Shown here piece by piece: positions 22,340 through 34,435 of a stretch of 64,000 nt of DNA. Each line of letters begins with the position of its first letter. Position 1 is the stretch's first letter. This stretch comes from Lantana camara. Taxonomy: Eukaryota; Streptophyta; Magnoliopsida; Lamiales; Verbenaceae. The position numbers and the translations under genes were made by a program. The DNA is taken from contig CM074858.1 of NCBI GenBank assembly GCA_037501455.1, forward strand, positions 95,638,001 to 95,702,000. Direction: 5' to 3'. The notes below the pieces were generated by a model that saw only the letters and a list, made by a program, of their open reading frames with translations, was not told the DNA's origin and ran no database searches.

Positions 22340-22920
22340 AGCTCAACAAATCCCGGATAAGTAATTTAGCGCATCCTTCCAAGGTGGTACGATCACTAGC
22401 TGCAATAAGATCACTCATTTTTTACCCTCCATCTCTGGAAGAAGAAAAATATATTCCATTGAAATTCTGAAATTCATAAACTACAGCGAAATCAGGTTCA
22501 GCCAACTCCAAAGTCCATATCAAATACAAAATCTAAGGAGCTGCAGGTGAATTAAATGACACAACTCCAATCACTGCCGCTCGAAATTTATTCAAAACAG
22601 AGTCATATAAAGGCCACACAAAGTTCAAGGAGTACTGCAAAAGAAACGCTAGTATGATTCTCGACAACAACAAGATCAACCTTTATCTCTGAAGAAGGTA
22701 AAAAAGCCATTGGAATTGAGTACTGTGTACTAAATGAGTGCCTGTAATGTCTACGGGAACTTGCCAATAGTTTTCCATCAACAAAGAAAAATGACAGAAT
22801 GATATCTATATTATATAAAAAAGGAAGCTGATATGGACGAAGATATGGTGTATCAAGACATAAAAGTAGGAGATATGATGTATGAAGAGAGAAAAGGGAT
22901 TGTATAAGCTTCAATAGAAT
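22340..22920. other. Non-coding stretch
   Basis: Contains minus-strand open frames of 72 and 103 codons (22200-22418, 22603-22914). One runs into the neighbouring Mutator-like element, and neither has recognisable domains. No gene can be supported. Confidence 0.4.
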
Positions 22921-23250
22921 TCATATTATATTATTTAATATTTCGTAGTTGTACTACGTTGTTTATTTTGATTTATTTCCTTTCTTAAGTTTAGTACTTC
23001 TTAGTTAGCCTAGCAGAGTCCTAGTCAGATTAGGTTAGTTCTTTTATATATAGTTCCTGTTACGTTTACAACTATCAAGCAATAAACAAATTTTCAATTC
23101 TCAATCTTTTATCTCTGAAATCTCTCTCGTCTCAACCTTTCTCCGGTCGGTCGGTCTTTACCGGATTATCATTGTCTTCTCCCTTATTTTTTTACGAGCC
23201 TGAGACTGCTCTAAAGTCTCTTGAGATACGAATACGTATCAGAAGCACCT
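22921..23250 (+). mobile_element. Probable Ty1/copia LTR fragment
   Basis: Organisation resembles the R-U5 part of a copia LTR: TTCTTTTATATATAGTTCC (TATA-like), then CAATAAACAAATTTTCAATTC, then a C/T-rich stretch with CTCTCTCGTCTCAACC. No termini or pol are visible, so this is a family-level guess. Confidence 0.35.
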
Positions 23251-25038
23251 TCACAAACGGCGGTTTTCCAGGGTGGTAGACTAATTTTTGAACTAACTAT
23301 TTTACCCTCAATAATATTACTAAGCATGCATAATAAGATTAATGGATTTTTTTTGGAATTTGGCTACCCACGTAATTTGTGAACCCAACTTCAAGCATTA
23401 TCAAAACTCCATTCTAAAAATCTCACCATTTAAAATTCTTTTTGTCATTATCCATATCCTACAGTATCAGTTTTTCTCCGACAAGTTCAAGTATTATCAA
23501 AACTCCCCTCTAAAAATCTCACGATCTAAAATTCTTTTTGTCAGTATCCATATTTCAGAATGATAAATATTAGTTTTTCTCCGATTAATAACTCCATTTT
23601 GTTTTTCTATTCTTCAATTTATTTTTTTCCCGATTAATAACTTTTTTTTTTTCAATTTTTAGGTTGCGATCTTCACATAACAAAGATGAGCAATTGCTTG
23701 AGATCTTCACATGACAAAGAGGAACAATTACTTGAGATTCAACTCTGGTTCGACTTTAATGAAAACTAAGAAGGGACTTTCGGTACGTATTTATAAAATT
23801 GAGTTGCTTTCTTCTTCCTCTCTCTTTATTTATTAATTTAATTTGTATTTTGCTGTTAGTAAAAGATAGTCAAGTTTTGGTGAATTTTGCTATCAAATTC
23901 ACCATATAGATAAAGATTAAAATATATTTATTTTATTTTTTAAGTTAAACAAATTACATCAAGTTTTTTATGCACGCAGGGACGGCATGCGGCGATGACT
24001 AGTATATTATATATATCATCTCCGGTTTAATTCAATCGCCCATACAATCTACATGTGTATCCGTAGGCGGTTGATATTAGACATAGAGTTTCTTTTTTTA
24101 CTTTTCCCATAGTATAATCGTTTTATATTCTAATATTAATCGTATATCAATACACTTGACCTATATGGATAAGTGAAATAGAAAATAAAACAAATAATGA
24201 AATAGAAAATCTGGTATCATTGTAGGTCCAAGAGAAACTTGGACAACGTCACCATAACCTAACAAAATAAAGAATAAAGTGAGTGTTTACCATGGCAATT
24301 GAGATTCAACACTTCATCTCTTTTCAAACAATCTGCATTAAGAATAAGCATAAAGTCACGCTAAATGAAAGAAAACTATATATGAACTGAATTAGACTCT
24401 GCATATCTTCTTCAAATGGCGAGAAAATAGTTCATAGCAATTAAGCTTATGGAAATAAATGCCCTCAGAAATCGTCTTTTGAAAATTTTGATTCCGTGAT
24501 TCATAATTATTCAAATATGATATATAATAAAACCTCAGTTATTATTGTGGCGATCGCTCATTATTAACGAGCTAAATTTATACGTGTACAAAATATTATA
24601 TGGTATTACGCATCATTGTTGATATGTTGGATCTCGTGCAATCCTGTTTCAGTTATGCGTTTCATCATTTTTTTTTTCCTTTCGCCCACACATTATTAAC
24701 AAGCTAAATTTATATGTGCAAAAAATTTATAAAATCTTTTAATTTTTTTTCATATGATAATCGTTTCTGTCTCCTAATCTCAATTATTTATAAATATACT
24801 TGATATATGTGGGTACGTAAAACACGAGACAAAATTCAGAAATATTGAAACAGGAAAGGAAGTTGATCCAAGAGAAACTTGGACAAAAAATCTTTGACAT
24901 GCTCAAATGTTTCATAAATTGTTTTTCAACGAGCATTATATACGAATCAAATTGGACATCAACAAATATGAAGATAAGCAGTGGTTACTGGACCTGTTTA
25001 GGATGCACATAGACAAAAGAGATATGAGAAATCTTGTG
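23251..25038. other. Non-coding region 3' of the NLR pseudogene, with a diverged 640-bp direct repeat
   Basis: AT-rich. The hairpin-forming TCCAAGAGAAACTTGGA occurs at 24227-24243 and 24867-24883, and AGCTAAATTTATA-type sequence also recurs (about 24570 and 24704), so 24060-24260 and 24690-24900 are diverged copies. A further pair lies at 23387-23440 and 23488-23540 (TATCAAAACTCC...AAAATCTCAC). No genes seen. Confidence 0.55.
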
Positions 25039-28000
25039 TCATTCAGAACTATCATCGTTGCTTCGCACGTTTACTAGCGGACAGAAGTAAATCCATAATT
25101 GAGTGAGGCATTCCATGGATTTTTTAGGGGGAAAACTCGTTAAATTTGGGCAATTGTCAAGAGAACTTCCCAAGAGATGACAATTTTCCCAACCATTCAG
25201 GCACTGCTTCTATTTCCAAATGACTCAACTTTAAACTCTGTAGATTAGTGAGATGTTGGAGCTGATCCTGCATACCCTCCCAGTTCTCCATTCCGCAGCT
25301 AATTCTTAAATCACGCAATCTAGAAAAAGAGTCGAGCTCCATTGGACAGTTGTTTTTATCCAATTCTGGAATATATCTAAGATCAAGGCCCAAAGTAGTG
25401 AGGTGTGGCATTTTCTGTAGGCAACAAACTACTTCGACCAAATTCGTTAAGCTTGGTAATTCACGCAACACCACAGTCTCCAGCGATGTACATAGCTGTA
25501 TCATTCCATTTGGCAGTTTGGTCAGACTGTTGCACCTTGAGATATCCAGCTGACGAAGCGAATTGAAGCCTTGTACTGGTTCATGTCCTTCACCATTTGG
25601 ATTAAATGGTATTGACATGAGATTTGGACAACTATGTATCCAAAACATCTCAAGAGAATTTAGACAATGTAGATTGTTTGGTAATTTTTCCAAATTCTTG
25701 CAACAGAATAATACAATCTGTTTAAGAGAAGGGCCAAAGAGCAGATGCAGATGCTTTAAGTTGTTACAATTAGATATATACAAGTATGAGAGGACTTGGT
25801 TGTTGCTGAAGAACATATCAGGAAGACAAACCAAGCCTTCTAATTCTTCCATATCGATTCTTGTAAGTGAGGTTAAGTTGGGCAAGAGATTTTCCAAAAA
25901 TACATTGATGTTCATCGTACTAATTCTCAATTCTTTGAGGCATGGGAAATGACTTGGACCACTTGACAATTCTCCGCAGGAATAAAGCGTCAAGGACTCA
26001 AGATGCGGAAACGCCACCACTTCACGGTCTAGTTGGTTTTAACATACACTTAGCAGTTCCGTCATTGAGGACATTACTAGCAATGTGAGACTTTTAAGAG
26101 CAGGAAAAACAATAATCTTGTCTAGGCCAACACCCTCGTGATGAATCCCCTCTGATGAAGAGCCTATGGATCTCACATTCGGTAGGGATTCCAGACAAAG
26201 AGACTTGAGATGCGGCAGATGTCCGAGTACTGGGATTTCTTCAATATTAGACTCATGCTTGTCTTGTAAATAGAATTCAAAAATGTGAAAATGCCTCAAG
26301 TTTATCAGTTTCTTTAATGCATTTGGAATCTCATTCAAATCATTGCTTGCCCGTAATGTCTGCAGCTGGTAAAGATTGCAAATCGACCTTGGTAAATGCT
26401 CAACTCCAGTGTTTGAGATGTCAAGATCCCTCAAGTGTATTAAGTGCTCCAACTTTGGCAATTTTCTATTGTCATAACCAATCAGAACTAATCCGCGAAG
26501 ATATTTGAGGTTTGCAAATATGTTTTCTGAAAATTCACCTTCAATGATTAACGAACGCAAATTCATACCTTCTTCTTTTGAAATCTCTCTATCAGAATTC
26601 ATGTACATGAAACGAACTGGACTAGATTCATGCGAAACTGAAGACGCAAGATCATGCACAAGGTCGTGCATCTTACAATATAACATGCTTTCATCATCTT
26701 GCCCCAAATTTTGCAATAAGGAGTTTTTTGGAAAGATGTGAAGATATTTCTGGCCCACTGTCTCCATATCATTTCCTTGATCACTATGAAGATATCCTTC
26801 AGCCATCCACAAGTAAATTAGCATTTTCTTTTCAATTTCAAAACCTTTTGGGAAAATTGAACAAAAAGCAAAACGCTTCTTGAGTGATTGAGATGATAAA
26901 TTATCAAAGCTCAATTTTAAAATTTTCATGACAGAATTTCCATCTTCCCCCAAGTCTGAAAGCCTAGTCTCTTCAAGGGAGTGCCACTCCTCTTTCGATT
27001 TTCCATGCAACATGCAGGCCTTGACATCTTTTTGCAATCTTTCTCCCAATGATCTCAAACTTTAATGGAATAACACATCCTTTTCGGAAAGCTTTTTGTT
27101 TGATTATGGGCCAACAATCTTCATCTCGTAACTTTCTCAATTCAGGAATATGAATTGTTCCCACAATTGTAGCAACATTTTGCACTACGTGTGGTGACAA
27201 TGATATCATTTCCCTTTACTGAGCTAATACTCGATAAGGCATTTCGGAAATCATCCCACTTTTTTTTCTCTTCGGTCCAAACATCATCAAGGACAAGCAA
27301 ATAATTTCTATCTCTCAAAATTTCTTGAATCTTTTTTTAAAAGAGAATCTTTAGTTTCAAGATCAACCTTTTGTTCGGTTAACGATTCAAGAATCTTTTT
27401 GTAGAGATTTTTTGCATCAAAATTTTCGGAAACATAAACCCAAATCAATTTGTCAAAATGATTCTTTATCTTTTCGTCGTGGAATACTAACTTGGCTGTT
27501 GTTGTCTTCCCAAGTCCGCCCATACCAACTATTGGAAGGACAGAATATTTCTTGTTCATCACAACGTGAGTTATTAGAAAGTTAATATCTCCACTATTGT
27601 CGACACATACTTGTATCTTCCAACAACAATTGGATCAACAGAGTATGAATCTGTTTCCCTTTCTGTTGAACTATCAGAAACAAAATTAGGAGCATGAGCA
27701 CGCAACTGTCTTTGAAGACCAAAGTCCGTTGCCTCTTGATTAATTGATTTCAATTTCTCATTGATATTCCTAATTCTACTAGCCATTGTTCGTGTGGAGA
27801 AGAGTTTTTGTACCTTTTTCTTTATTTTGTTCCCGGTCTCAATTTTACTGCGAAGAACTTCGTAGCTGAGCTCATCCAGAGCATTGTCAGCATCGAAAGC
27901 CACAGCTTCAAGCTTTCTCAGCCAACGTCTGACAGCTTCATCCACCACATGCTTCTTCTCGGCATCATTCAAGAAAGATTGAATCATGTCGAGTGATTCT

Positions 28001-28125
28001 CTTAGTTTTCCCAAGTCTTTCTTGAAATTGCGGATGAGGCCGATCTCTTCAGCACAAAGTGAGATCAGATTTTGAAGGAGAAAGTCAACGGCGGAACCAG
28101 CCAAGGACCCAACCACATCTCCCAT
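25039..28125 (-). pseudogene. CC-NB-LRR (RGA-type) disease-resistance pseudogene
   Basis: An intracellular immune receptor in its intact form. In order: Rx-type coiled coil (MGDVVGSLAGSAVDFLLQNL, frame 27574-28125); NB-ARC with intact P-loop GMGGLGKTTT, kinase-2 LLVLDDVW, RNBS-B VTTRSAK and MHD motif KMHDLVHDLA; then a long LRR region down to WLGKLSSLG and a last repeat TQLWIYFCPLV. Lesions: a frameshift at 27575-27600; an extra base in the T7 run 27332-27338; a frameshift near 27178-27184; loss of the GLPL core with a frameshift near 27013-27016 (CQGL joined to MLHGK); in-frame TAA at 26039-26041; TGA at 25157-25159 with a frameshift before the last repeat. The natural end is probably TGA at 25039-25041. 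The coding portion seems to lack introns, as is common in RGA-type genes. The regularly readable frames suggest fairly recent decay. Confidence 0.93.
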
Positions 28126-28330
28126 TTTTTTGCTCAGATATTGATCTTAGAGAGTGCTGAGCGTGCGTGAGGGGAGAGATAAATGTTCTTTTGCTAAGAG
28201 ACAGAAAGAATACTAGCTGATATTTTCAGAATGGTGAACAAATGAGTGAATGTAGAGAGAAGACTTGATGAGAATGGTGGAGAGAATGCGCTGAGAAAGG
28301 TGATAGACTATAATATTTCATAATTCATTC
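28126..28330 (-). promoter_or_regulatory. Upstream region of the NLR pseudogene
   Basis: Purine-rich leader on the coding strand directly before the ATG. By position it holds the former 5' untranslated region and promoter. No clear TATA box could be chosen. Confidence 0.3.
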
Positions 28331-28945
28331 AAAGTTTGCCAAAGGAGAATATAATAGTACTATTCCAGCAGCCTTGCCCCTTCAAAATAAAATAATTTGC
28401 ATCCAAACCAATTACTTCGTTCACAATATATATTTCCTGAACTTCGGTCTAAAACTGGATCCAACCTGTTCGTATATACATTAAACAAGTCCCAAGTTGC
28501 TTCATTATCTTGGCAACTGGTGAATGGATTGATTAGCTCATATTTTAGGGGCCAATGAGCTCCTCGCCTATGTTACAGAATCGATAAACCTTAAACAATC
28601 ATGTATGTATATTATAATACCATCAAGGTTATAATTGTGAAATATTGTTTGTTAGAGGAATAGACTAGTCAAGCATGACCTTAACTTAATACTTCTCTTT
28701 AGCCTTGAGGAAAGATGGATTCGGTCACAGGCTACTATGTAGGAATAACTGATCATAAACTATATTCTTGTTGTGTCCTGTCGTGTCTTGTCTTGTCATA
28801 TTGAACACTCGAGTTGGATACCGAGAAAATAGAGAATATGGTGTAATTGTTCTCAATATTATTCCAGAAAGACAACAATTACAGTTTAGAGAAGGAGTAT
28901 CAACAAGTCCACCGAGTCAGGGAAAGAAGAGAAAAGTCAAACCGC
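28331..28945. other. Non-coding stretch
   Basis: No gene recognised. Its right part (about 28770-28945) lies where the 3' LTR of the minus-strand copia remnant would be expected, but no LTR terminus could be fixed. Confidence 0.4.
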
Positions 28946-28961
28946 CTAACAAATTCTTCTA

Positions 28962-29474
28962 CTAACTAAGACAGCTAACACGACATTGTTTACGGAACAA
29001 AGAAAATATATAACAAAACACCCTTTCTCTACAGAACCCCTCAAGATGGAGGTTGGTATGCATGAACCAAGCCCATCTTGGATAGCAAAAGCGTAAACTG
29101 CAGCTGGGCCAGAAGCTCGGTGAAGAGGTCTGCCAGTTGAGCTTTGGTAGAAATGTGTTGGGAAACAATGAAAGCTTAAACATGTGTCGAATGAGATGAC
29201 AATCAATGTCGATATGCTTGCTACGCTCATGTGGAATGTGAAAGGCCTCTTGATTGCCACATGAAAGGGAATAGGAAGCTGCACAGGCCAACCAAAATAG
29301 TGCAGCAAATAGGAGATCCATTTTAACTCACATACCGTCGCCATTCATTATTCCGTTTCGGATGAAGATCGAGAGGCCGCGGCCTGTTTTTGTCCAAGAG
29401 ATCAGGGCTTGTCCCATGAACACATAAAAACCTGTGATTGATCGCCACGTGTCGCTGCACGTAACCTAGTCTGC
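28962..29474 (-). pseudogene. copia RNase H fragment
   Basis: In minus-strand order: SNAD, CSDTWRSITGFYVFMG, ALISWT, a SRSSSE-type block followed by two stop codons where copia has EAEYRAMA, then ATVCELKWISYLL, CGNQEAFHIPHERSKHIDIDCH and a tail. These match copia RNase H blocks (SDADWA, RSITGY, SEAEYRA, CDNQAALHI, HERTKHIEIDCH) with substitutions, frameshifts and stops. In CGNQ the catalytic Asp of CDNQ is lost. Confidence 0.8.
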
Positions 29475-29479
29475 GTTGC

Positions 29480-30999
29480 TGATGTATCGGGTTTTTTGCA
29501 TGGATTTGTAGGGCAATTTGAGTTAAATTCAAGTAGTTTTAAGAACTTATAATGCGATTTATGCTCCCTTTTAGGTACCTTTCACCTTGGAGTTGAAGAG
29601 ACGAAGTAAAAGCAAAACCATGCAATAAAGGGCGAAAAACGAGAAATTCTACGTGTCCCCTTGGAAGAGTAAACTGAGACACCCCGTGTCTCAGTACAGA
29701 GGTGACCCTCGGATTCCAGATGGTGACACGCCCGTGTCACCAACATAGAGCAATTTTCGACACCCCCGTGTCTCGGTACAGAGAGGCCTGGAAGCTTTTG
29801 CACCCCCGTGTCATTCAGAAGAACAACTCTTGACACCCCCGTGTCAAGAAGAAAAGCGCGAGTACGTTTTTTATATGTGACACGGGCGTGTCACATTTTT
29901 GTGCATGAGCTCTGCACGCCCGTGTCGCGTGGCGGAGCTGGGTTACGGACTTCTATTTAAACACGGTTTTGAGGCGGAATTTGGGAGCTTTTGGACGGAT
30001 AGCTTCCCAGAAGTTCAAGAATAATCGGAGAAGGAAGAAACACGAAGACATAGAGTTGAAGATTCAATCCAATCACAAGACTTTATCAATTTGGTTTTAT
30101 TTACTGCTTTTCGATCAAACTAATTCCTCAAGCTTTGGTTTTTAAATTCTAGTATAATTGGTTTTATTGCTTTAGATTCGTTTTGATAATTAGGTTAGAA
30201 TTCGAGAAGTATTAATTCCGGTTTGATGGTTATGTTAGACATGGATGTTTTGAATGCAATTCCTTTGATTTTATTGAGTTTTGAGTCTATTATGAGGAAC
30301 TAATCTCCTAGGGTTAGGGGGTAAGGATTATGCATCTAAGGTGTTTGAGTTAATGCTTGAGTTAATTTGTGTGATTCTTTGTTAGGAAAACGGAATCGAG
30401 TGGATTGGGAGTGGATTGGTCATCCATGAACATAATGTAAATTATCCGATAATCGAGAGATTGAGGATAATTGAGACTGTTTTCCAAAACTTAGACTTTT
30501 TGGGCTTAAAGAAATTTAACCCTAATTTCTACAACACGTATTTAGAATTCCATGCCAAGCCGCTAGGTTTTAAATACACTAATCTTGATTTATTCGATTA
30601 ATTTGGTTACTAAGTGATTGTGAGAACAACACTTGGCTTGATTAATTAGACATCTAGTCTTTGAGAGAAGCTAGGTATAAAATTGTGATTAGGTTGAAGA
30701 AGCATACATCCGTACTTGAGTATTGATTTGATCACTGAAGGGCATATGATTTACTCCCCGACCTGTTTTAATTAAGTGGTTTAATCTTGATTTTTATTTG
30801 TTAGCTCGTGTGATTGATTACTTATTGCTTAAGTTTAATTTCGTCATAGTAGTATAGTACAACACTGTCAATCTTGTTCGGTCTCTAGATTAGAAATAGT
30901 CATAAAAGTGGTTGTTGAGTTCCCTTCCCTGTGGATACGATACCTTAAGTGTTGCAATCGAATTTAGAACTTACACTTGGATTCAAGATTTGTCTATCA
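29480..30999 (+). mobile_element. Solo LTR, 1520 bp, Athila/Tat-like, with 5-bp target duplication
   Basis: It begins TGATGTATCGGG and ends GTCTATCA, flanked by GTTGC on both sides (29475-29479 and 31000-31004). It interrupts a copia RNase H gene, which gives the pre-insertion reading. The 3' part carries CCCTGTGGATACGATACC, typical of Athila/Tat LTR ends, setting the plus orientation; a TATTTAAAC box lies near 29955. No internal sequence is present. It holds an array of GACAC...GTGTC palindromes. Confidence 0.9.
29676..29930. repeat. Array of six to eight GACAC/GTGTC hairpins in the solo LTR
   Basis: Examples: GAGACACCCCGTGTCTC (29676-29692), GGTGACACGCCCGTGTCACC (29722-29741), TTGACACCCCCGTGTCAA (within 29828-29849), TGTGACACGGGCGTGTCACA (about 29876-29895), with further partial copies at about 29759, 29800 and 29911. 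The loop is C/G-rich. The bases outside GACAC differ from copy to copy but pair within each copy. Confidence 0.88.
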
Positions 31000-31004
31000 G
31001 TTGC

Positions 31005-31548
31005 AGTAATTAGTAGTAAAGATGAATTCAAAGGAAAAAACAAGCCGTGAAAGAGTGTGTGTTTGAGGTAGCACAAGACGTGGAGTGATGCATTCCAAGT
31101 GCAAGTTTTGGTTAAAAATTGGCGGATCAGTTGCTGCGTCAAAAAGTTGAGGTCCGGCCGAGTCAAATTCAAGTGAAGAAGTCGGACGACGAGGCGCCTA
31201 TATCGCTCTGGATCTTCAAAAGGAGAATCGTCCTCAGCAACCAGTTTGTGGCCCGGGAGAGGAACTACAGCGAGCTTAACACCAGTCATGCCCATATCAG
31301 CAAGAATATCCATGGTATACTTCTGTAATTCTGTTTTGTTAAAGAGATGCCATCAGAAGAGCGCGCAATTTCCAATGCCAGGAAATAACGGGCATGACAC
31401 AAATCTTTTATCATGAACTGTTGATGCAAGAAATCCTTAACCTGAGCAATAGCTCCTCCATCAGAACCCGTGATTACGACGTCACCGACGTACACAAGTA
31501 AAATGAGAGAAATAGAGTCATTGATCATAGTGAAAAGGCAAGTATCAT
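31005..31548 (-). pseudogene. copia reverse-transcriptase fragment
   Basis: Readable blocks include SDNDTCLF, ILLVYVGDVVITGSD, VKDFLHQQFMIKDL, ARYFLALEIARS, PERYRRLVVRLLHLNLTRPDL and HVLCYLKHT. They correspond to the copia RT C-terminal half and connection (YVDD, KDLG, YRRLVG...YLTvTRPD, RVLRYLK). The catalytic YVDD reads YVGD. Two frames (31286-31528 and 30945-31313) overlap at a frameshift. Confidence 0.85.
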
Positions 31549-31608
31549 TGTCGGACTGTGAGAAAATAAAGAAATATACAACAATGTTTATTGCTTGTAT
31601 ATAGATTA

Positions 31609-31872
31609 GGGCAAATTACATCCAGACCCCTGAGATTTGCCATAATTACAATTTAATCCCTATTTTTTCATTTATTAAAAAAAAACCCTTATAAACCCTG
31701 TTTCAACTGAGGTCCCTGGCGTAATAGTGGAAAAGTCAGGCATACATTTTTTCATTTTTTACAAAAAAGTCCCTGGGAACAGTGTTCATAGGGGTGCTTT
31801 TGTAATAAACGAAAAAACATGGACTAAATTGTAGTTATGGTAAACCTCAGGGGATCTGGATGTAATTTCCCC
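31609..31872. mobile_element. Mutator-type MITE, 264 bp
   Basis: Inverted ends GGGCAAATTACATCCAGA and complement, flanked by the perfect 9-bp duplication TATAGATTA (31600-31608 and 31873-31881). Non-coding, with internal CCCTGAG/CTCAGGG blocks. Confidence 0.88.
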
Positions 31873-31881
31873 TATAGATTA

Positions 31882-34435
31882 TGTATATATTAGGAAAGAC
31901 TAAAATCACTAAAACTCAAAAGAGAAAAGAAATATAAAAAAGTTATAGCAGAAAAAACATATATTTAGATAGATAATAAACTTTGTGAATATTTGAACCC
32001 AAAATTTAACCATATATTTTAATTTTATAACAAAATTACCGAAAAATAACTGTAAAATTACCATAAAGATTTGCAAGAATGCTCAAACCTTGAAACTCTT
32101 TATACTCTGATTAGAGTGACACAATTAAGAATGTTTATAAATTATCTAAAATGAAAATGTTATGGATATTATGTTAGTTTATTGGGTAATTCTAGTCTGT
32201 ACCAGGTTCGATCAAACCGGTGTAACGACGTACTTGTCATGTGATTGATGGAAAATTTAGGAAGAATAAAAAATCAAATGAACAATGTAACACACTATTT
32301 ATTATAATTGGTTGAGTTCAATCCATTGGATTTGGGCTGAATTTTATGGCAATTATCCTCTTTAATGGCATTAAATAAAAACTTGTCATATTCAAGAAGA
32401 TGAATGAATTAATAAATTAAAATAGCTAATTTTTAGGTTTAAATGGTGAAACGGACTAACCAAATGAACTTTGTACATTATTATACAATTATAAGTATAA
32501 AAAAAATCTTTTACCATAACTAATAAATATATAAAAAAAATAACATTCTAAGAAATTAAGATTTAGCCAAAATTAAGTAATTTAAGTCAAACACCTCATT
32601 TCTATTATATGTAAAAACGCTATATAATAATATAGGGATCATGAAAATAGAAGGGAGTTTTTGACAAAACTTTCTGTTTGACTAAAAATTATTAGTTCAC
32701 TTCTCAATTCAAATAAATTTTTAGTTTACTCCTTAATAATATAAATTTTCTACTTTACCCTTAACTTTTTTAATTTGAAGTTTTTACATTTGAATTTGTA
32801 AAATTATATTTAAATTTTGAAGAAATTTGATACGCAATAGTTGGTTATTGGATAAAGAACTTTTATGGAACTATATCTGTATTTTGAGAAACTAATGTAT
32901 TATTTAGTAACTATTAATTAAATGATTTAGTGAATTTTTTCTTAATATGAAGTTGATGGAGTCTGATATCAGGTGTCACACTCCAACACTTAGAATTTAT
33001 GCGAGTGGAAAAACCGATGTTGCAATATCTCCGGCTAAAGCTGCTGGACAATGTAGGCTCTATCTGCTAGGCAAACACTCAAAGAAAGCATGAGAAGGCT
33101 AAGTGAATAAAATGCAAATAAAGAATTGAGAAAAATAAAAAGAAATTATAAAATTTAAGATTTAAATTTATCGATTTAGAGCTCGTTTACTTTTACGTAA
33201 TCTGACAGATAAAATTAATTAACACTCAAAATCTGTCATTTACTTTTTATGTTGGTTTTTCTACCAAAATCTCTTCGGCCTGTAGGATAGAGAAGATTTT
33301 ATTGGTTTTCTTTCACATGGCAAAATGCCGTGTTTGAGAAATCATGATTTTTATCGGTATTGGTAATTTACTTATTTACCCAAATCTTTGATTTAGTTAC
33401 AATAATTTGCCATTATTATTTATTAAAAAAAAAATGGCTATTATCTATAATCTATAAGCAAGATCAACAATTAACAATCGTTTGGTCTTTGGAATGACTC
33501 TTGGATTCTTTTCTTTTTTATTTATTCGTTTTTTATTATTTGTTTATTTGATTACGTTCCAACATCTTTATCTTTTTTTTTTTAAATCGTAATTTAATAA
33601 TTATATTAATATTAACTATAAAATATATATTAAAATGAAAATTAATTTTCATATATTTAAATAATAATATTTTTTTTATAGAAGTTACTAATTTTTTTAA
33701 ACCTATAAGCATCATTAGTTACTATTATCTATAATTTTTTATTAATTGATAGCATCATTAATCGCTATTATTTATAAAAATAAACTTAAAAACTGACACT
33801 CAATTAATATAATGTGATTTTAAATTTGTTTAATAATATTATTATCAAGAAAAAAATTACTTTTACGTAAAAAAAAATTATCTAAAAATAATATTTTTTT
33901 TGTTGGGAAAGAGAAGCCTAAGCTTCATCTAAAAATAATAATTAATCATCATTATTACATATTATTGAAAAAGAATACTTTAAAAAAATTATTGTTCATC
34001 GTATTTAGAAGAAAGAAAAATGTATAATATGTATGCCAATGGTAAAAATAATATATATATATTAAATGAGATAAGTATATGTCTATTTTGGTAAAATTAC
34101 TATTTAAATTAATTATCTTCACATGTAAAGTAAACAATTAATTCAAGAAAACATGATATTTATCTTTAAAAGTAAATAATAGATAATGACTAATTAATCC
34201 ATTGAAAAAACCTCCATTATCCTATCTGTCCAAAACCTTTCCCGGGAAAGTAAATGGCTTCTTATATGTTTTTAATGACTTGGAGTTTAACAGTTCAACC
34301 CCAGTTTGAAACGGTTTTCTCAAAAATATCACGACATTAGGGCATGAATGATTTTGAGGGATTGACCAGGTTGTTCCTTAAACCAGTTGACGGTCCTGAC
34401 CGTCCAGTCCGGCCCGGCCCTAAGAACACTTGTTT
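31882..34435. other. Gene-poor AT-rich intergenic DNA
   Basis: No gene seen. About 32165-32360 belongs to a diverged dispersed repeat also found near 41890-42000 and 49195-49380 (GGTTCGATCAAACCGGTGTA-like and TTGGGTTCGAT-like blocks). Around 32970-33110 there is a less AT-rich, LTR-like fragment (TGTCACACTCCAAC...). Sequence from about 33180 (GCTCGTTTACTTT) to 34255 (GAAAGTAAATGG) has weakly complementary ends and may be an old DNA element. Confidence 0.45.

Larger units (their letters stand above)
28946..31548 (-). mobile_element. Ty1/copia pol remnant, minus strand, interrupted by a solo LTR
   Basis: Reverse-transcriptase sequence lies at about 31005-31548 and RNase H sequence at about 28962-29474. 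They are separated by the solo LTR 29480-30999, which inserted into the RNase H segment. Gag, protease, integrase and LTRs were not found. Confidence 0.85.

Noticed and set aside
22200..22914. Minus-strand frames that might be exons of a gene cut by the 21445-22330 element
   Set aside because: One frame runs into the element's terminal repeat and neither has recognisable domains or clear splice partners.
29676..29930. Regularly spaced palindromic repeats that look like a CRISPR array
   Set aside because: Repeat copies differ, spacing is irregular, there are no cas genes, and the sequence is inside a plant LTR.
33180..34255. Possible hAT- or PIF-like element bounded by GCTCGTTTACTTT and GAAAGTAAATGG
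   Set aside because: End complementarity is short and no target duplication or transposase was found; mentioned only as a possibility in the intergenic entry.
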